Shown: positions 60,700 to 64,000 of the stretch, piece by piece
How positions within the stretch are numbered: the stretch's first letter is position 1
Layout of the letters: every line of letters starts with the position of its first letter
Source: Candidatus Zixiibacteriota bacterium
GTDB lineage: Bacteria; Zixibacteria; MSB-5A5; DSPP01
Direction: 5' to 3'
NCBI GenBank assembly: GCA_022614805.1
Contig: JAKEHY010000021.1
Location: 28,062 to 92,061, forward strand
DNA length: 64,000 nt
Notes under the pieces: generated by a model
Told to the model about the DNA's origin: nothing
What the model saw: only the letters and a program-made list of their open reading frames with translations
The model's database searches: none
Translations under genes and position numbers: made by a program

Positions 60700-62540
60700 A
60701 CGATTTCGCTTTCAAGCTGGCCAACGTAAACGGCACCGGTTCGGCCTCCGCCAACGGGCTTTTGATGCAGGCCATTTTCCGGATGGGCATCCCCGTGTCG
60801 GGCAAAAATTTGTTCCCCTCCAACATTCAAGGCCTGCCGACCTGGTACGAAATCCGGGTGAACAAGGAGGGCCGCACCTCCCGCGCCCTGGAGTACGATT
60901 TGATGGTGGCGATGAACGCCCAGACCTACGGCCGCGACGTCCGCGAAGTCCGCCCCGGCGGTTATTTTCTGTACGATTCCACCTGGCCCTTGGACAAGCG
61001 TCTCCTGCGGGAGGATATCACCTTTTTGGGCGTCCCTTTCGCCCAGCTCTGCATCGAAAATTTCAAGGAACCCCGCGAGCGGATTTTGATGAAAAATATC
61101 TGCTACACCGGCAGCCTGATTGCCCTGCTCGATATTGAGACCTCCGTGGTTGAGGAGTTACTGCAGGAAACCTTCGGCAAGAAAAAAGCCCTGCTCGATT
61201 CCAACCACAAAGCCCTGCAGTTGGGCTACGATTTCGCCAAAAAAAATCTTAAGACTCCGCTTCCCTTCCGGGTGCAGCGGATGGAAGCCAACGGCGACAA
61301 AATTTTGATTGACGGCAACACCGCCACCGCGCTGGGCGCCCTCTATGCCGGCGCCACCGTCGGCGCCTGGTATCCGATTACCCCGGCGACTTCCGTGATG
61401 GAAGCCTTTATGGGTTTCTGCAACCGCTACCGCAAAGACAAGGCCGGAAAAAACAATTTTGTGATTCTGCAGGCGGAGGACGAACTCGCCGCCATCGGAA
61501 TGGTCATCGGGGCCGGCTGGGCCGGTGCCCGCGCGTTTACCTCGACCGCCGGGCCGGGGGTCTCCCTGATGAACGAATTTTTGGGGCTGGCTTACTATGC
61601 CGAAATTCCGGCCGTTCTGGTGGACGTGCAAAGAGTCGGCCCGTCCACCGGAATGCCCACCCGCACCCAGCAGGCGGATTTGATGCTCGCCGCTTACGCC
61701 TCCCACGGCGACACCAAGCATATTCTGCTTTTCCCCGCCGACCCCGCCGAGTGTTTCGAGTTCGCCGTAAAATCGTTCGATTTGGCGGAAAAATTCCAAA
61801 CCCCGGTGATTCTGATGAGCGATTTGGACATCGGTATGAACGACTGGGTGGTCCCCCGCTTGACTTGGGACGACGGCTACAAACCCGACCGCGGCCGCGT
61901 GCTCTCGCCGGAGGAAGTGGAGAAACTGACAACCTTCCACCGCTATTCCGACTGGGACGAAAATTTTGTAACTCCGAGAACTCTCCCTGGTTTCAGCCCC
62001 AAAGGTGCTTACTTGGCCCGTGGCTCCGGCCACAACCGCCTGGGCGGCTACACCGAACTGCCGGAGGAATATCAGGACGTGCTAGACCGGCTCCTTCAGA
62101 AGCACAAAGCCGCCGCCAAATTCATCCCGCCGCCGGTGATAGAACGGAAAAAGAAAGCCAAACTCTCCCTCGTCACCCTCGGCGGCTGCGACTCCGCCGT
62201 CCGCGAGGCGCTGGAGATTCTGTCCGAAAGGAAAGTATCCGCCGACTATATGCGCATTTGCGGTTTCCCATTTGATACGGACGTGGAAAAATTTTTGAAC
62301 GACCACGACGAAAACTACATCGTCGAGCAGAACCGTGACCACCAGTTGAAATCCTTGATTGCCGTGGAAACAAGCGTCCCCAAGCAGAAGCTGAAATCTC
62401 TCCTCTACTACGGCGGCTTCCCCTTGAGCGCCGAGCAGGTAGTGGTCGGCCTCCTGAAAGCGATTGGGAAATCGAGCGACGGCCACCACACCCGCGGAAC
62501 CGAGGCAATGCCGCAGGCCTTGAGTGGGGCTGAAGGATAA
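60672..62540 (+). CDS. 2-oxoacid:acceptor oxidoreductase, fused gamma-alpha subunit
   Basis: 622 residues from ATG 60672. The gamma domain (about 10-190, NVNGTGSASANGLLMQA) precedes the alpha domain with the pyrophosphate/TPP-partner motif AWYPITPATSVMEA, QAEDELAAIGM and STAGPGVSLMNEF. This is the architecture of 2-oxoglutarate (KorA-type) ferredoxin oxidoreductases. It oxidises a 2-oxoacid with CoA to acyl-CoA. Substrate (2-oxoglutarate or branched-chain) cannot be decided. Overlaps the flavoprotein gene; beta subunit follows after seven bases. Confidence 0.9.
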   Translation: MDKRADSRINDFAFKLANVNGTGSASANGLLMQAIFRMGIPVSGKNLFPSNIQGLPTWYEIRVNKEGRTSRALEYDLMVAMNAQTYGRDVREVRPGGYFLYDSTWPLDKRLLREDITFLGVPFAQLCIENFKEPRERILMKNICYTGSLIALLDIETSVVEELLQETFGKKKALLDSNHKALQLGYDFAKKNLKTPLPFRVQRMEANGDKILIDGNTATALGALYAGATVGAWYPITPATSVMEAFMGFCNRYRKDKAGKNNFVILQAEDELAAIGMVIGAGWAGARAFTSTAGPGVSLMNEFLGLAYYAEIPAVLVDVQRVGPSTGMPTRTQQADLMLAAYASHGDTKHILLFPADPAECFEFAVKSFDLAEKFQTPVILMSDLDIGMNDWVVPRLTWDDGYKPDRGRVLSPEEVEKLTTFHRYSDWDENFVTPRTLPGFSPKGAYLARGSGHNRLGGYTELPEEYQDVLDRLLQKHKAAAKFIPPPVIERKKKAKLSLVTLGGCDSAVREALEILSERKVSADYMRICGFPFDTDVEKFLNDHDENYIVEQNRDHQLKSLIAVETSVPKQKLKSLLYYGGFPLSAEQVVVGLLKAIGKSSDGHHTRGTEAMPQALSGAEG

Positions 62541-62547
62541 ATAGCTG

Positions 62548-63603
62548 ATGCCCTCCATATCCAAACCCATCGCCGCCCATCCCTCCCTCCAGCAAAACTC
62601 GCTGGGGATGACCGTCCGCGACTACGAAGGCGCAATGTCCACCCTCTGCGCCGGCTGCGGGCACGATTCGATTACCGCCGCCCTGATTCGCGCCCTCTGG
62701 GAACTGTCGATACAACCGCATCTGATTGCCAAAATGAGCGGCATCGGCTGCTCCTCCAAAACCCCCACCTATTTCGCCTCCGGCGCCCACGGCTTCAACT
62801 CCGTCCACGGGCGGATGCCCGCCGTGGCGACCGGCGCCAACGCCGCCAACCGCGAGCTCTACTACGTCGGCATCTCCGGCGACGGCGATTCCCTCTCCAT
62901 CGGGCTGGGGCAGATGGGGCACATCATCCGCCGGAACGTCCGGATGCTCTACGTCATCGAAAACAATGGCGTTTACGGCCTGACCAAAGGCCAGTTCTCC
63001 GCCTCGGCGGACGTCGGCTCGAAATTGAAAAAAGGGGAAACCAACCAGATGTCCCCCATCGACCCGGTGATGTTGGGTTTGTCCATCGGCGCCACTTTCG
63101 TCGCCCGCTCCTTCTCCGGCGACAAGGAGCAGTTGGTGCCGATTTTGAAAGCCGGCTTGAAGCACCGCGGCTTGGCCTTGGTGGATGTCATCTCCCCTTG
63201 CGTCACCTTCAACGACCACGAGGGCTCCACCAAAAGCTACTTGTACACCCGCAAGCACGAACAGCAGGTGGCCCAGGCCGATTTCGTCCCGCCCGCGCAG
63301 GAAATCTCCGCCCACATCAGCGAAGAGGGCGTTACGGTGGTTCCGATGCACGATGGCTCTTTGGTGCGCTTCTCCAGCGTTCCGGCCGGCTACGACCCCA
63401 CCGACCGCGCCAAGGTTTTTACCTACCTGCAGGAGCATCAAGCCAAAGGCGTCATCCCCACTGGCCTTTTGTATCTGGACGAATCCATCCCCGATATGCA
63501 CGAAATGAACCACACCGCCGAAACCCCGCTCGTCAAAGTCCCTTTTGAGAACCTTTGCCCCGGTTCTAAGGAGCTGGAAAAATTGATGGATGACTTCCGG
63601 TAA
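62548..63603 (+). CDS. 2-oxoacid:acceptor oxidoreductase, beta subunit
   Basis: 351 residues. TPP binding in GDGDSLSIGLGQMGH and NNGVYGLTKGQ, and the iron-sulfur cysteines in CAGCGH, GCSSKTP and, further on, SPCVTF. With the gamma-alpha chain it forms the functional enzyme. The last 80 residues are longer than in minimal KorB chains. Same operon. Confidence 0.92.
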   Translation: MPSISKPIAAHPSLQQNSLGMTVRDYEGAMSTLCAGCGHDSITAALIRALWELSIQPHLIAKMSGIGCSSKTPTYFASGAHGFNSVHGRMPAVATGANAANRELYYVGISGDGDSLSIGLGQMGHIIRRNVRMLYVIENNGVYGLTKGQFSASADVGSKLKKGETNQMSPIDPVMLGLSIGATFVARSFSGDKEQLVPILKAGLKHRGLALVDVISPCVTFNDHEGSTKSYLYTRKHEQQVAQADFVPPAQEISAHISEEGVTVVPMHDGSLVRFSSVPAGYDPTDRAKVFTYLQEHQAKGVIPTGLLYLDESIPDMHEMNHTAETPLVKVPFENLCPGSKELEKLMDDFR

Positions 63604-63619
63604 CGATTTTCTCTTTTAA

Positions 63620-63934
63620 ATGAAAGATTATCCATTTGCATTCAGCATATTTGACACATTAGCATATCTTTCCGTTGGTTTTCTCTTCTGGCTCATTGCG
63701 ATTCTTACAATTCCATTTCTCAATAGCCACTTAGCTTCCCTATTGAAGGACAGCAATATTTCCTCCCCTTTCGTTTTGATTCCTGCAGGCGGATTAGCTT
63801 CATACATCTCTGGGCATGTGTTTGCTTACTTGGGTCGTCTCTTCTTTGATAACCTTCTAATAATGCACAAATTGGGATTTCCATCGGATAATTTCTTTGC
63901 TGCCGTGCCCCACTTAAGATTTGGACAGGTATAA
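63620..63934 (+). CDS. Small two- or three-pass membrane protein, possibly truncated
   Basis: 104 residues. TM segments near 10-33 and 55-75; the phrase SGHVFAYLGRLFFDNLL...LGFPSDNFF recalls longer bacterial membrane proteins with a GHxxS...E motif that continue beyond this point. The stop directly after PHLRFGQV may therefore be a truncation. The gene is clearly AT-richer than its left neighbours. Start has no strong ribosome site. No function assigned. Confidence 0.55.
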   Translation: MKDYPFAFSIFDTLAYLSVGFLFWLIAILTIPFLNSHLASLLKDSNISSPFVLIPAGGLASYISGHVFAYLGRLFFDNLLIMHKLGFPSDNFFAAVPHLRFGQV

Positions 63935-63951
63935 TTGGTCAAGGAGGTTAA

Positions 63952-64000
63952 ATGGAGACAGCGACGATGCCTGTTCAGATCCGGAAGGTTTCGGGTAGGA
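63952..64000 (+). CDS. Partial CDS running off the window
   Basis: A good ribosome site AAGGAGG lies seven bases before ATG 63952; the first residues are METATMPVQIRKVSGR. Sixteen codons are too few for assignment. Confidence 0.45.
   Translation, partial: METATMPVQIRKVSGR

Noticed and set aside
62173-63513. Minus-strand frame of 446 codons opposite the oxidoreductase genes
   Set aside because: It spans two real genes antisense and has glycine-rich shadow composition.

Overview
The window looks like a chromosomal piece from an uncultured, didermic bacterium, probably of the FCB superphylum or a neighbouring candidate phylum such as Zixibacteria. This placement is inferred from protein style only; no marker gene was compared. 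The clues are secreted proteins ending in dockerin-like DxNxDG modules, a C-terminal FlgD/type-IX-like sorting domain, many SPII lipoproteins with PD40 or PQQ propellers, an Omp85-type barrel, a bacterial RtcB/archease pair and a b6-type cytochrome b fused to cytochrome c. Base composition is fairly GC-rich and even, except for a foreign-looking stretch at about 25.65-27.45 kb and two AT-richer small membrane genes near 43.3-43.7 and 63.6-63.9 kb. No prophage, transposase or CRISPR array was seen.

Layout. 0.1-4.8 kb: tRNA-Gly, then a PDZ/multi-TM histidine kinase with two response regulators whose receiver domains are near-duplicates. 5.0-8.8 kb: a tandem array of secreted paralogues with near-identical leaders and tails around variable cores, with an Ig-like lipoprotein inside. 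8.9-12.2 kb: a PD40 lipoprotein, a membrane fatty-acid desaturase and another lipoprotein, ending in a strong terminator. 12.4-14.4 kb: tRNA-Cys, cysteine synthase and a DUF1573 protein. 14.6-18.8 kb: two dockerin-bearing secreted proteins, one an M4 metalloprotease. 18.9-25.6 kb (minus strand): rtcB/archease, a secreted protein, Rieske plus cytochrome b/c, and leucyl aminopeptidase. 25.7-27.3 kb: divergent HxlR regulator and DUF1326 gene. 27.5-39.1 kb (minus): rpoZ, dnaK, hsp20, HEAT and PQQ proteins, oligopeptidase B, and a peptidase-MA/propeller/Omp85 fusion. 39.4-41.7 kb: serine synthesis genes. 41.9-54.9 kb (minus): MetE-like methyltransferase, rpiB, ilvE, two acyl-CoA dehydrogenases, hydroxyacyl-CoA dehydrogenase, thiolase, CoA-transferase, and an SCP-x-like thiolase with a zinc-ribbon/SCP2 partner. 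55.1-63.6 kb: FMN reductase, three-subunit transhydrogenase, and a divergent GltD-like flavoprotein plus 2-oxoacid:ferredoxin oxidoreductase operon.

How it fits together. The metabolic half suggests a heterotroph using fatty acids, ketone bodies or branched-chain amino acids, with electrons handled by acyl-CoA dehydrogenases, a Rieske/cytochrome b complex, the proton-pumping transhydrogenase and a ferredoxin/NAD(P)H-linked 2-oxoacid oxidoreductase. The other half is rich in envelope proteins.

The less explained signals are the paralogue array with its shared promoter block, a tandemly duplicated ATGA translational-coupling junction, a large set of interspersed palindromes that share CTAC/GTAG ends but differ in their cores, and the peptidase/Omp85 fusion.
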